DNA of 64,000 bases, taken from Ferriphaselus amnicola. Its GTDB lineage: Bacteria > Pseudomonadota > Gammaproteobacteria > Burkholderiales > Gallionellaceae. Location: assembly GCF_000974685.2 (NCBI RefSeq), contig NZ_AP018738.1:434001-498000 (forward strand). Direction: 5' to 3'. Both the position numbers and the translations under genes were made by a program. The notes beneath the pieces were generated by a model that was given only the letters and a program-made list of their open reading frames with translations, was not told where the DNA came from and searched no databases. Positions 35,503 through 44,486 of the stretch are shown here, one piece after another. Positions within the stretch are counted from its first letter, which is position 1. Each line of letters begins with the position of its first letter.

Positions 35503-35527
35503 CGGCGATGCCATGCTGATCGAGCGG
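35503..35527 (+). repeat. Direct repeat, right copy (relic of the queA 3' end)
   Basis: This matches 34956-34980 at 24 of 25 positions. Read on, it encodes [13 protein letters not shown] and a stop, which looks like an older queA C-terminus displaced by the inserted segment. Confidence 0.8.
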
Positions 35528-35615
35528 CAAGTTCGCACGGCATAAGTTCCGTGGCGCACGCGCGACCGTGTACAATGGCGCGCAATAAAAACAGCGGCAA
35601 TCCTGCACTTTTCCG

Positions 35616-36377
35616 ATGCACATTCTGATTAGCAACGACGACGGTTATTTCGCGCCCGGACTGGAGTGTCTGGCGGATTTCCTATCCGAGATCGCCGAGG
35701 TGACGGTGGTGGCGCCGGAGCAGAATCGCTCGGGAGCGTCCAACTCGCTGACGCTGGATCGCCCGCTGGTGCTGCGCCGCGCCTTCAATGGTTTCAACTA
35801 CGTCAATGGCACGCCGACCGACTGCGTGCATCTGGCCGTGACCGGGATGCTGGAAAGGAAGCCGGACATGGTGATCTCGGGTATCAATGCCGGTGCCAAC
35901 ATGGGCGATGACACGATCTATTCCGGCACAGTTGCGGCAGCGACCGAGGGCTATCTGCTTGGCGTGCCGTCCATTGCGGTGTCGCTGGTGGGTGGGCGCA
36001 AGCTGAATCATTACGAAACTGCCGCGCGCGTGGTGGTCGAACTGGTGCATCGGGTCAAGCTGAATACGCATAGCGTGCCTTGGCTGCTCAACGTCAATGT
36101 GCCCGATGTACCTTACGAACAACTGCACGGCATGCAAGTGACCCGGCTGGGCAAGCGCCATCAGGCCGAATCGGCGGTCAAATGTCACAGTCCGAGCGGT
36201 GAGGCGATGTTCTGGGTAGGCGCAGCAGGACAGGCGCAGGACGCTGGGCCGGACACCGATTTCTTCGCGGTCGAGCATGGGTTCGCTTCCATCACGCCGT
36301 TGCAGATCGATTTGACGCATTACAGCCAACTCGATGCCGTGCGTCACTGGATGAATGCTGGAAAGGATGTCGCATGA
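35616..36377 (+). CDS. surE: 5'/3'-nucleotidase SurE
   Basis: This 253-residue protein has the metal-binding start [15 protein letters not shown] and the motifs [25 protein letters not shown] and [22 protein letters not shown]. It removes phosphate from nucleoside monophosphates and possibly short polyphosphate, acting in stationary-phase and stress survival. It overlaps pcm by four bases (ATGA), forming the classical surE-pcm-nlpD operon. Confidence 0.96.
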   Translation: MHILISNDDGYFAPGLECLADFLSEIAEVTVVAPEQNRSGASNSLTLDRPLVLRRAFNGFNYVNGTPTDCVHLAVTGMLERKPDMVISGINAGANMGDDTIYSGTVAAATEGYLLGVPSIAVSLVGGRKLNHYETAARVVVELVHRVKLNTHSVPWLLNVNVPDVPYEQLHGMQVTRLGKRHQAESAVKCHSPSGEAMFWVGAAGQAQDAGPDTDFFAVEHGFASITPLQIDLTHYSQLDAVRHWMNAGKDVA

Positions 36378-37030
36378 ACGTGCGCCACAGCGGCATAGGG
36401 ATGACTTCCGCGCGCACGCGCAATCGTATGATCGAGCGTCTGCGCACGCAGGGCATCACCGACGAGGTGGTGCTAGCCGCGATGAACTCGGTGCCGCGCC
36501 ACATGTTCGTGGACGAAGCCTTGGCGACGCGGGTGTATGAAGATGTCTCCCTGCCCATCGGTCACGGCCAGACCATTTCCCAGCCTTACATCGTGGCGCG
36601 CATGATCGAAGTGCTACGCAACGGTCGTTCGCTCAATCGCGTGTTGGAGATCGGTACTGGGCGCGGCTATCAGGCGGCGGTGCTGGGACAAGTGGCGCGC
36701 GAGGTGTTTTCGGTCGAGCGCATCAAACCGCTGCATGACATCGCCGTGCTGTGTCTGCGCGAGCTGGGCGCGCGTAACGTCAGTTTGCGTTATGCCGATG
36801 GCGGCATGGGTTTGCCGGAGATCGCGCCCTTCGATGCCATCATCATGGCGGCGGCGGCCACCCATGTGCCGCGCGAACTGTTGGCTCAACTGGCTGTGGG
36901 CGGGCGCATGGTGTTGCCGCTCGGCTCGCAGGAACAGATGTTGTATTTGATCGAGCGCGAGGAGCAAGGCTTCCGCCAGACCGCGCTGGAACCGGTGAAG
37001 TTCGTTCCTTTGCTGGCAGGGAAATCGTGA
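36374..37030 (+). CDS. pcm: Protein-L-isoaspartate O-methyltransferase
   Basis: This 218-residue enzyme repairs isoaspartyl residues in aged proteins using SAM. Seen are [36 protein letters not shown] (substrate side) and the SAM-binding [14 protein letters not shown] (about residue 91). Normal length. It is coupled to surE upstream and nlpD downstream by four-base overlaps. Confidence 0.95.
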   Translation: MNVRHSGIGMTSARTRNRMIERLRTQGITDEVVLAAMNSVPRHMFVDEALATRVYEDVSLPIGHGQTISQPYIVARMIEVLRNGRSLNRVLEIGTGRGYQAAVLGQVAREVFSVERIKPLHDIAVLCLRELGARNVSLRYADGGMGLPEIAPFDAIIMAAAATHVPRELLAQLAVGGRMVLPLGSQEQMLYLIEREEQGFRQTALEPVKFVPLLAGKS

Positions 37031-38034
37031 GTATGAAAATCAGACTGATCGCTTTGACTCTGTTGAGTGCATTGGCGTTGAGCGCCTGCGGTAGCAGCAA
37101 ACAGCGTGCGGTGGTGGTCGATCGCACCGAGGCTGCGAAGCCGAGTTCGCCTGTGTCTTCCGTTATGCCGAAAAAAGCCAACCCTGCCGCTAGCGACTGG
37201 CGTCCGAACGTGCATGTGGTCAAGAAGGGCGACACCATGTACAGCATCGCCTTCAACTACGGCCTCGATTACCGCGAATTGGCTGAGCTGAACGGCATCG
37301 AAAACCCATCCAAGATCAACATTGGACAAGAGATACGCTTGTTCCCAGAAGGCAAGGGTGCACTAGCCAAGGCGGGCGAGGAGTCGCCAGCGGGGGGCGA
37401 ACCGGTCACGAAGCCGGTTGCGGCGGAGATCTTGGTGAAGACCTCGCCTAAGGCGATCAAGTTGCCGTATTCCGAACAAGCGCTGGCGCAACTCGAAGCT
37501 ATGCCGGATTGGAGTAAGTCTGCCCAAGTCGCGCCCGTGAGCGTCGCCAAGCCTGCGGTTGAAGCTAAGCCGGAAACTCCGCCCGTAGTCGCCGTTCCTG
37601 CGGCGACCTTGCCTAAGTCCGAAGCTGCGCCAGTGGCCGAGGATTCTGGCTCTGGCGATGAGCTCGTTTGGCTGGCACCGACCAGCGGCAAGGTCATCGG
37701 CGAATACTCGGAAAGTGCTAACCGCAAAGGTGTGGACATCGCGGGCAAAGCGGGGCAGCCGGTGTATGCCAGCGCGGCGGGCAAAGTGGTGTATAGCGGC
37801 AGCGGACTGCGCGGCTACGGCAAGCTCATCATCATCAAGCACAACAAGACTTACATCAGCGCTTACGCCCACAACGACAAGATTCTGGTCAAGGAACGCC
37901 AGCAGGTGGCCAAGGGCGACAAGATCGCCGAGATGGGTAATTCCGATTCCGAGCAGGTGAAGCTACACTTTGAAATTCGCAAGTTCGGCAAACCGATCGA
38001 CCCGTCCAAACTGCTGCCGCCGATCAAGCCTTGA
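37027..38034 (+). CDS. nlpD: Murein hydrolase activator NlpD (LysM and LytM domains)
   Basis: The protein has 335 residues from GTG 37027, which overlaps the pcm stop as GTGA and has AGGG five bases upstream; an ATG lies two codons later. A lipoprotein signal ([18 protein letters not shown]) is followed by a LysM domain (about residues 58-102, [20 protein letters not shown]), a Pro/Ala/Lys linker, and a LytM/M23 domain (about 225-330). The first zinc-ligand His of active M23 enzymes is replaced (GVDIAG), as in E. coli NlpD, so it likely activates amidases at division rather than cleaving peptidoglycan itself. Confidence 0.93.
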   Translation: MSMKIRLIALTLLSALALSACGSSKQRAVVVDRTEAAKPSSPVSSVMPKKANPAASDWRPNVHVVKKGDTMYSIAFNYGLDYRELAELNGIENPSKINIGQEIRLFPEGKGALAKAGEESPAGGEPVTKPVAAEILVKTSPKAIKLPYSEQALAQLEAMPDWSKSAQVAPVSVAKPAVEAKPETPPVVAVPAATLPKSEAAPVAEDSGSGDELVWLAPTSGKVIGEYSESANRKGVDIAGKAGQPVYASAAGKVVYSGSGLRGYGKLIIIKHNKTYISAYAHNDKILVKERQQVAKGDKIAEMGNSDSEQVKLHFEIRKFGKPIDPSKLLPPIKP

Positions 38035-38882
38035 GCGAGCAAGCGCTTTCCACTACCGATCACGACCGCGATAGCGCCGGACTGCGTTACGTCTATCCCG
38101 TCATCTCGCGTCGCGCGGGCGGCGTTTCGGTCGGCATCAACCTCAATCCCAACAATGCCTGCAACTGGCGCTGCCTATATTGCCAAGTTCCAAATCTCAG
38201 CTTAGGTAGCGCACCACCGGTGGATCTGCCGTTGCTGGAACAGGAACTGCGTGGTTTTCTGCACGAGTTGCTGCACGGCGATTTCATGGCAAGCCGTGTG
38301 CCGGAAGGCATGCGCCGTATCAACGACATCGCGCTGTCCGGTAACGGTGAGCCAACCAGTGCAGCGGAATTCGCTGAGGTCATCGCGTTGGTCGGTAAGT
38401 TGAAAACCGAATTCGGGCTGGCCGAGCAGAAGCTGGTGCTCATCACCAATGGCAGCCTGATCCATCGCGACAATGTGCAGCAAGGCTTGCGGCGCATGGC
38501 CGAATGCAATGGCGCAGTCTGGTTCAAACTTGACCGCGCCAACGAAGCCGGAATGCTCGCCATCAACGACACCCGCACCACGCTGACTAAAGTCCGCGAA
38601 AACCTCAGCACGGCCATCTCACTTTGCCCGACTTGGATACAAACTTGCTGGTTCGCTTGCGATGGGAATGCACCTGCGGCGGAAGAAGAGGATGCCTATC
38701 TGGACTTTCTTTTCGGCCTGTTGAGCGACGGCATCCGCCCACAAGGCGTCTTGCTCTATGGTTTGGCGCGCCCTTCGCTGCAACCGGAAGCAGCGCGCCT
38801 CTCGGCGTTGTCGTTGGCGCATCTGGAACGGTTCGCGGAGCGTATCCGTTCTGTCGGAGTCGGCTGTCAAGTCAGCGCTTAG
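38031..38882 (+). CDS. Radical SAM protein
   Basis: The protein has 283 residues. The [4Fe-4S] cluster motif CNWRCLYC (CxxxCxxC, about residues 43-50) is followed by a GNGEPT-type motif (SGNGEPTSAAEF, about 102) used in SAM binding, and LITNGSLI (about 138). The substrate is not evident. The start is a TTG that overlaps the nlpD stop as TTGA, implying co-translation. In many proteobacteria rpoS follows nlpD; here this gene holds that place and no rpoS is in the window. It ends 39 bases from the convergent pilin-like gene. Confidence 0.85.
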   Translation: MSEQALSTTDHDRDSAGLRYVYPVISRRAGGVSVGINLNPNNACNWRCLYCQVPNLSLGSAPPVDLPLLEQELRGFLHELLHGDFMASRVPEGMRRINDIALSGNGEPTSAAEFAEVIALVGKLKTEFGLAEQKLVLITNGSLIHRDNVQQGLRRMAECNGAVWFKLDRANEAGMLAINDTRTTLTKVRENLSTAISLCPTWIQTCWFACDGNAPAAEEEDAYLDFLFGLLSDGIRPQGVLLYGLARPSLQPEAARLSALSLAHLERFAERIRSVGVGCQVSA

Positions 38883-38921
38883 TCCGTGTTGGTGGGCTGC
38901 ATCGCTTTGGTTATTAGGGCT

Positions 38922-39563
38922 TTACGGTAAGCGCCCCGCTGCGACCAGTCGCTCATACAGTTGCGGGCGGGATAGCCAGATCAGCTGGTCGTCAAAGTCA
39001 GGTGACACATCATCGTTCTGGTAGATGCCGCTGCTGGGCTCGAAGTTCGAATTGTGGCCATCTGGCTGTGAGTTCTGGCCGGCAGAGTAGATGATGGCGA
39101 GTGGGCGTTCGGTCGTGGTGGTCTGAATGTTGCCAGCGCTATCGAGGATGCTCAGAGCGTCAGCCGAGAAATTGGTGCTGAGTGTGATGGCCGCACCGGC
39201 GAAGTTACGATCCACTCGGTAGCGCCAGTAGTTGCCCCACCCATCGGTTTCCGTAACGCCTAGCGTCTTCCACGGCAGTCGCCCTTCTGTGCTGGGGGCG
39301 CTGTTGCAACTGGTGGGAGCAACTCCGTAGCTGCTATTGGCCGGATCGCTCACGGTGCTGGGGCAGGGGAGAAAACCGTAGATCACCGCGTGGCCCAGTA
39401 GCGCATGGCGGATATCTTCCAAGGCTAAGCGGCTCTCGTTGAGGTGCTGTTGCTCCCGTTGTGCGGCCAGCGGCAGAAGCAAGCTGGCACCGAGGAGGGC
39501 GACGATGAGTAGCACGATCGATAACTCGACCAAGCTGAAGCCGCGAATTGGTCTCATCGGCAT
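38922..39563 (-). CDS. Type IV pilin-like/pseudopilin of the second system
   Basis: The protein has 213 residues from ATG 39563 (GGGAAG five bases upstream); ATG 39557, overlapping the previous stop as ATGA, is also possible. Leader ...MRPIRG precedes FSLVELSIVLLIVALLGASL with Glu at +5. The soluble part shares a pattern with the 513-residue neighbour: LPCP, then GRLPWKTLG, then WRYRVDRNF. That pattern marks a family of betaproteobacterial minor pilins of unknown role. Several Cys residues are present. It is the last gene of the operon. Confidence 0.8.
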   Translation of the reverse strand: MPMRPIRGFSLVELSIVLLIVALLGASLLLPLAAQREQQHLNESRLALEDIRHALLGHAVIYGFLPCPSTVSDPANSSYGVAPTSCNSAPSTEGRLPWKTLGVTETDGWGNYWRYRVDRNFAGAAITLSTNFSADALSILDSAGNIQTTTTERPLAIIYSAGQNSQPDGHNSNFEPSSGIYQNDDVSPDFDDQLIWLSRPQLYERLVAAGRLP

Positions 39564-41095
39564 AAATTCTTCCCATCCAGACACACAACCAAGTCATTGA
39601 CCCGCCCACTTTCCGTATCGATGCGACGGTAACTCTCAAAGCTAAGGGCGGGCGAGGTGTGTAGATTGGTGCCCTCCAGCCAAGTCACGGGCGGTTCGGC
39701 ACTGGGTTGGCGTGGCGTTTGTCCTGCCAGCGCTGATCCACCGACCACCACCATCGCACGATATTCGCCGTCGCCATTGAGGCGCAGGCAGGTCGCACCC
39801 GCGACACAGCCGCTGCCATCAGGATGAGCCCCTTCGGCGACTTGATAGAACACTTCGTTGCGCCAGTGGTTCCAATAGCTGCTGCCGACATGGCTACAAC
39901 TGGTCGGCCAGCCGATCGACATGCCGCTGTCGAGTGGTATGCCGTTGACGATCAAACCGTTGATGGTGGATTGCAGAAGTGCGCGAACGGTGGCGATCGT
40001 GCTGCTCGGCGGTGAGAGTGCGAGCGCTTGTGTGGCGATGCCCGTGTCGTTGGCGAGGGTGGTAACGCTGCTGGGAAGGGCGGGCGATGAACTGGTGCTG
40101 ATGGCGAGGGCACTGCCTACTAGCGAGAGTCCAGCCGCTTGTAGCGCGCTGCGACTGGCAATGGTGTTGCTGGTGGCGTAGCGATCCAGAGCGAATTGTA
40201 GTGTGGCTAGCGCATCGAGCAGGGCGTTCACATTGCTATCGGAGATCTCGGCCTTGAGCGGTCTCGGCTGGGATGGGATGCGGCCATAGTGCTTACTCAC
40301 TGTGGCGCGATAACTCAAAGTATCGGTGATCGAGGCTGCCCACGGGTAACGTGCCGATGAGACGGCGGCGTAACTGTCGAGGCAGGCTTTGACCTCGCGG
40401 GCGATGCGCTGGGCGGTGAGTGCTAGCAGTTCTTGGCTGGAGATCGGTAGGACTTGATCGTTATAGTCAGCATCGTGGATGAGGGATTGAAAACTCAGAT
40501 TGCGGCTGCTCTTGGTGTTGAGTGCCGCGTTGCCAGCGTCGAGATAGTTGGCGGCACACAAGGTTTCTGCCAGTGTGCTACCCGTGGTCACGCATGCGGC
40601 GGAGTTGCTCGCAGAACGACTTTGGCCGGACTGCGCGTGACCGGCGGCGAACAGTACGGCGGCCAGCGCGTTATCGCTAGGCCAGCCGCTCAAGGTCAGA
40701 TCGCCGATCCTGTCGCTGTTGATGGCGTTCGAGTTGTCGTCACGAAAATTGCGGGAGAGCGCATACCACAAGGGCTCGTTATCACCGTCCAGAGGCTCGG
40801 GGATGCCTAGCGTCTTGTACGGTACTCGGCCTATGTAATACGGACAGTCGTTGCCGGAAAGTAGGTCGGCGCTACCATCCCCATTCGCATCGGGGCAGGG
40901 CAAACTGCCGGGCAGGCTGGCATCCGCAGCCGCGCGTCCTAGCAATACACGTTTGACCTCAGCGAGCATCGCAGCACTGCGCTGCTGTCGCTGGCTGGCT
41001 TGGGCAGCATGACCGAGTGTGGCGAGCAGTGCGCTCATGCTGCCCAGCACCAAACAGCACAGCAAGACCATCAGCACCATGCCACGCTGCCTCAT
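39554..41095 (-). CDS. Large minor-pilin-like protein of the second system
   Basis: The protein has 513 residues. The N-terminus MRQRG-MVLMVLLCCLVLGSMSALL resembles a class III signal peptide but lacks Glu at +5, as in GspK/PilX-type tip subunits. The soluble part starts with SLPCPDANGDG and GRVPYKTLGIPEPLDG, the same domain as the pilin-like protein at 38922, then continues as a long Ser/Ala/Thr-rich region with many Cys pairs (CVTTG, CAANY, CSHVG, CVAGATC, CLDGKNLC). A tip adhesin or initiating subunit is a reasonable inference; there is no direct evidence. Confidence 0.75.
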   Translation of the reverse strand: MRQRGMVLMVLLCCLVLGSMSALLATLGHAAQASQRQQRSAAMLAEVKRVLLGRAAADASLPGSLPCPDANGDGSADLLSGNDCPYYIGRVPYKTLGIPEPLDGDNEPLWYALSRNFRDDNSNAINSDRIGDLTLSGWPSDNALAAVLFAAGHAQSGQSRSASNSAACVTTGSTLAETLCAANYLDAGNAALNTKSSRNLSFQSLIHDADYNDQVLPISSQELLALTAQRIAREVKACLDSYAAVSSARYPWAASITDTLSYRATVSKHYGRIPSQPRPLKAEISDSNVNALLDALATLQFALDRYATSNTIASRSALQAAGLSLVGSALAISTSSSPALPSSVTTLANDTGIATQALALSPPSSTIATVRALLQSTINGLIVNGIPLDSGMSIGWPTSCSHVGSSYWNHWRNEVFYQVAEGAHPDGSGCVAGATCLRLNGDGEYRAMVVVGGSALAGQTPRQPSAEPPVTWLEGTNLHTSPALSFESYRRIDTESGRVNDLVVCLDGKNLCR

Positions 41096-41394
41096 GGCAC
41101 ACGTTCGCCGACCTTAATGCGCACGGCGGGATGCCCCGACTGTGCGAAAGGCTGACTGTCTGGTTGAACATCGCTGGCGTGTAGTTCGGCTTGGTTATCG
41201 AGCCAGATCGTGCGCCCGCTGCCGTGCTTTTGTACGATACCGTTGAGCATGGGCGAGGATGAGGTGGTCGCTTTGCCTCGTTCAAGTTGTTGGCGTTGCT
41301 CTGGGGTATAGAGCAGGCGTCCAAGTTCTTGGGCATGCGAGTGGCTCGCTATGCAGATGCCGAGACTGATACAGACGCACTCAATGGTTCGCAT
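41092..41394 (-). CDS. Small periplasmic protein, MshK/PilP-like position
   Basis: This 100-residue protein has an N-terminal signal peptide (ending ...ASHSHAQ) and then ELGRLLYTPEQRQQLERGK, followed by NGIVQKHGSGRTIWLDNQAEL. The second part resembles the small beta-domain of GspC/PilP/MshK proteins that contact secretins. It overlaps its neighbours by 14 and four bases. Assignment is by size, signal peptide and position. Confidence 0.68.
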   Translation of the reverse strand: MRTIECVCISLGICIASHSHAQELGRLLYTPEQRQQLERGKATTSSSPMLNGIVQKHGSGRTIWLDNQAELHASDVQPDSQPFAQSGHPAVRIKVGERVP

Positions 41395-41938
41395 GGGATT
41401 TCACCGTGAGCCAGCCACCGGAGCAGTCGGCATGCAGAGCATCGTCGGCAGGCTCAATGGAACAGCGTTCCAGCATGAACCAGCCATGCGCACGCAGCCC
41501 ATCGAGTAAGTCCAGCAAGCGACCTTCGTGTAACAGTTCGAGCTGAAGATTCACGGGGAGCAGCGTCAGTTCGAAGGGTGTGCTTGCTTGTGCTGAGTAG
41601 GGATGTGGCGCGGACAGGTTGTAGTGCATATCGATTGCGAAAGGGCGTTGCTGTTCGATGACGATGCCAAAGTTCGGGGAGATTTCGCCGAGGACATGCC
41701 TCTCTTGTAAGCTGCGATAGAGCGCCGCGTAGGCGGGCAAGACGAGAGCATCGTTGCGGGCGGTGGCGAGAGCGTGGTGGGCGGCGCTGAGTTGCTGGTG
41801 TGCCGACTGAAGTTGTCGTCGAGCGTGTTCAAGTTGCCGTTGACTGAGCACGACACTGGTAGCTGCGATGACCACAGCCAGCGACACGGCGAGCAAACTG
41901 CCGCGCAAATCGGTAAGTCTAGGCAGGCGCGACATCAT
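41381..41938 (-). CDS. PilO/GspM-like inner-membrane protein
   Basis: This 185-residue protein has one membrane helix (GSLLAVSLAVVIAATSVVL, about residues 13-31), then a coiled coil (about 33-62), then a small alpha/beta domain (FELTLLPVNLQLELLHEGRLLDLLDGLRAHGWFMLERCSIEP) like PilO/GspM. It probably bridges the PilM/N-like protein and the secretin. Four-base overlap with the preceding gene. Confidence 0.7.
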   Translation of the reverse strand: MMSRLPRLTDLRGSLLAVSLAVVIAATSVVLSQRQLEHARRQLQSAHQQLSAAHHALATARNDALVLPAYAALYRSLQERHVLGEISPNFGIVIEQQRPFAIDMHYNLSAPHPYSAQASTPFELTLLPVNLQLELLHEGRLLDLLDGLRAHGWFMLERCSIEPADDALHADCSGGWLTVKSHANH

Positions 41939-43293
41939 CCGTCCATATTCCAGCGTAGTTGCAGTACGGCAGTCGTATCACCACGCTGCAACTCGGTGAC
42001 TTGGTAGCCGCGACTCGTCAAAGTAATTCGAAATTGGCTCAGTTGTTCGGTGGCTTCGGCCTCAGTCATCAGATAGAGCATCAGGGTCGAAATTCGCGCA
42101 TCGTTCTGCCATTCCAGTGTATTCAGTTGCAGCGCGGGGAATTCGGTCAGTGTTTGCGCGAGGCCGGTCAATATGACCTGCGGTGGCGCTTGATCCAGTG
42201 ATTGCAGTAGCGTGATCGTGGTTCGGATGTCTGCGGCGGAAGAGGGTAACGCGCCGATGCTCTGTTCGATCTGGGCTGCCTGAGACTGCAAGCGCTGCGC
42301 CTGTTGCCGCAGAGTTGCGATCTCGCCATTTTGCCGTTGAGCGTGCCACAGATTGGATGCTCCCCAGAGGATCCCGGCGGCAGCGAGCAGAGCGGCTAAC
42401 ACCTGCAAGGTTCGACGGGTGTTGCGTTGGCGAAAACGCAGGGTCAGCGGATCGGGAGCATATTGGCGCGTGGGCGCTTGGGTGGCGAGCAGATGCAGGA
42501 ACAGTGGCGTGGCATCCGAACTTGCTAACGGGGTCGAGAGCCCCAATCGTTGTGCGACCTCGGTGATGTCCAGATGCAGCAAGGGTAAGTCGGGATCGGG
42601 GGGCGCGCTGGTTATCAGCTCCTGCCAGACGTCGTCGCGGCACAGCACTGTCAATGGCAGTGCTTGGTCGCGTGGTAGCAGACGGCGGTTGAGTAGATAA
42701 GGGCGAGTCTGCCAGGCTTCCGCTTTCGCTCGTTCGGTTAGGCTGTTACCGGGAGCTAGGCGCGAGAAGCGCAGTCTGCCTTTATAGAAGTAGCTGGTGC
42801 GCAGTCCCGCATCGGCGTCCAGCGTGACCAATAGTTGGCGTTCCAACTCGCTGCCTTTCATTAGGAGGCTGGTCAGGTGCGCTGCCGAGTAGATGCCCGC
42901 CAAGGGAATGCGGCGAGCTTCGATGACCTCCAGCCAAGGCGCCAAGCGCGTCGGCTGTGTCAGCGCCGAATACAGCATCTCGTCATCTTTACCGATCTGA
43001 GTCTGCTTGAACTGCTTCACCACCATGCGCAACGGCGTGTCGGGAAAGTGGCTGGCGAGGCGCTGTATCGCGGCGGCGTAATGATCCTGATCGTTGATGT
43101 GCGGCAAACCTTCGTAGTGGAACTCTTCCTCGGTCAGATCGACCAGCATCCAGATCGGATGGCGATGCTGCGTCAAGTAGGTGTCAAACTCAGCCACTGT
43201 GCTGAAGGGGGTCGGTGCGGCACAGCCCTCCGGCGTCCATGGCCATGCGGTGAGCTGGTGGTCGGTGAGTAGAAGTAGCGTCTTGCGTTTCAT
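41935..43293 (-). CDS. PilM/PilN-like (GspL-like) assembly protein of the second system
   Basis: This 452-residue protein has a cytoplasmic actin-like region (about residues 1-260) that is divergent but laid out like PilM or the cytoplasmic part of GspL. A membrane helix follows (TLQVLAALLAAAGILWGASNLW, about 288-310), then a coiled coil (about 312-345) and a PilN-type periplasmic domain (about 350-452). It therefore combines in one polypeptide what mshI and the PilN-like gene do separately in the MSHA operon. Overlaps gspF-like and pilO-like genes by four bases each. Confidence 0.72.
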   Translation of the reverse strand: MKRKTLLLLTDHQLTAWPWTPEGCAAPTPFSTVAEFDTYLTQHRHPIWMLVDLTEEEFHYEGLPHINDQDHYAAAIQRLASHFPDTPLRMVVKQFKQTQIGKDDEMLYSALTQPTRLAPWLEVIEARRIPLAGIYSAAHLTSLLMKGSELERQLLVTLDADAGLRTSYFYKGRLRFSRLAPGNSLTERAKAEAWQTRPYLLNRRLLPRDQALPLTVLCRDDVWQELITSAPPDPDLPLLHLDITEVAQRLGLSTPLASSDATPLFLHLLATQAPTRQYAPDPLTLRFRQRNTRRTLQVLAALLAAAGILWGASNLWHAQRQNGEIATLRQQAQRLQSQAAQIEQSIGALPSSAADIRTTITLLQSLDQAPPQVILTGLAQTLTEFPALQLNTLEWQNDARISTLMLYLMTEAEATEQLSQFRITLTSRGYQVTELQRGDTTAVLQLRWNMDG

Positions 43294-44486
43294 CGGATGT
43301 TCACTTGGCTGATGATGTCGTAGATGGGCAGCAGCATGGCGAGCATGACCCAGCCTAGGATCAGACCGAGGAACACCGTCAGCGCCGGCTCGAGCAGGGT
43401 TTGCAGGCGGCGGATGGAATCGTGGACTTCGCGTCCGTAGAAATAGCTGACGTTGAGCAGTGCCTGATCCAAGTTGCCGGTGGCTTCGCCCACCTTGAGC
43501 ATCTGCAACACGAGCGGCGGAAACAGGCCAGTGTGCTGGAAGCTTTGCGTCAGCGTTTGGCCGGATTCGACTTCGTCGGCGATGCGCTTCAGTCCGTTGG
43601 CGATGACGCGATTACCCGCCAGATCGCGGCACAGGGCGAGGCAATCCAATACGCTGATGCCGGCGGCATAGAGCAGGGCGAAGGTATTGGCGAAGCGCGC
43701 CAGAATGATCTTGCGCAGAATGCCGCCGAGCAGCCATAGGCGCAGCTTCATCGCATCCAACCGCACATGCCAATCAGCATGGCGTGACCACTGAAATCTG
43801 AGCAGTACGACTAGCACCACGAGAGTAATGGGCGGCACGAACCAGAACTGGCGGAGCCATTCGGAGGCGGTCAGCAAAAGGCGAGTCTGCAACGGTAACG
43901 TTTGGCCGAAGCTTTGGATGACGCTCGCTAGTTGCGGCACCAGCCAGATCAGCAGGAACAGGGTGATGGCGCCCACGATGATGGCGACGAAGGTAGGGTA
44001 GAGCAGCAAGTTGCGGGTGTGAGCTGAGAGTTCGTCTTGCCATTTCAGCGTATCAGCGAGTTGGCGGAACACCTCAGGTAAGCGCCCGCTCTCTTCGCCT
44101 GCGTGGATCAGACTGATGCAGACCGGATCGAAGGTGGTCGTATGTCGTGCCAAGGCTTGCGACAGAGGTTTGCCGTTGGTTACGCCTTCCAGCACGTCTG
44201 CCACGACTAAGCGCAGTGGGCCATCCACGCTGTCACGCAGTCCACCCAGCGCATCCAATAGCGGCACACCGGCGCGGCTGAGCTGTTCCAGCGTGAGAAA
44301 AAAAGTGATGAGTTCACTGCGCTTGACCTTGGGGCGGAGAAAACTGAGTGGGTTGTGGCGGGCGCGGATGAGTTGCAGGCCAAGGTCGCGCAAGCGCCGA
44401 TCCAGTTCGCCCAAATCGGCGGCCTCCAGCCAGCCTCGACTCAGTTGGCCGTTCGCATCCATCGCTTTGTAGGCGTAGTGCGCCAT
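43290..44486 (-). CDS. Type II secretion/type IV pilus platform protein (GspF family)
   Basis: The protein has 398 residues from ATG 44486 (overlapping the gspE-like stop as TGATG); a GTG one codon earlier is possible. Two T2SSF domains, about residues 65-190 (FFLTLEQLSRAGVPLLDALG; GEESGRLPEVF) and 268-392 (FANTFALLYAAGISVLDCL; GEATGNLDQAL), each end in membrane helices. It is the inner-membrane platform for the ATPase encoded just upstream. It is clearly distinct from MshG at 11002. Confidence 0.9.
   Translation of the reverse strand: MAHYAYKAMDANGQLSRGWLEAADLGELDRRLRDLGLQLIRARHNPLSFLRPKVKRSELITFFLTLEQLSRAGVPLLDALGGLRDSVDGPLRLVVADVLEGVTNGKPLSQALARHTTTFDPVCISLIHAGEESGRLPEVFRQLADTLKWQDELSAHTRNLLLYPTFVAIIVGAITLFLLIWLVPQLASVIQSFGQTLPLQTRLLLTASEWLRQFWFVPPITLVVLVVLLRFQWSRHADWHVRLDAMKLRLWLLGGILRKIILARFANTFALLYAAGISVLDCLALCRDLAGNRVIANGLKRIADEVESGQTLTQSFQHTGLFPPLVLQMLKVGEATGNLDQALLNVSYFYGREVHDSIRRLQTLLEPALTVFLGLILGWVMLAMLLPIYDIISQVNIR

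Noticed and set aside
42881-42915. Fourth copy of the GGGAATGCGGC promoter motif
   Set aside because: It matches only half of the inverted repeat and lies inside a coding region with no -10 at the fixed distance.
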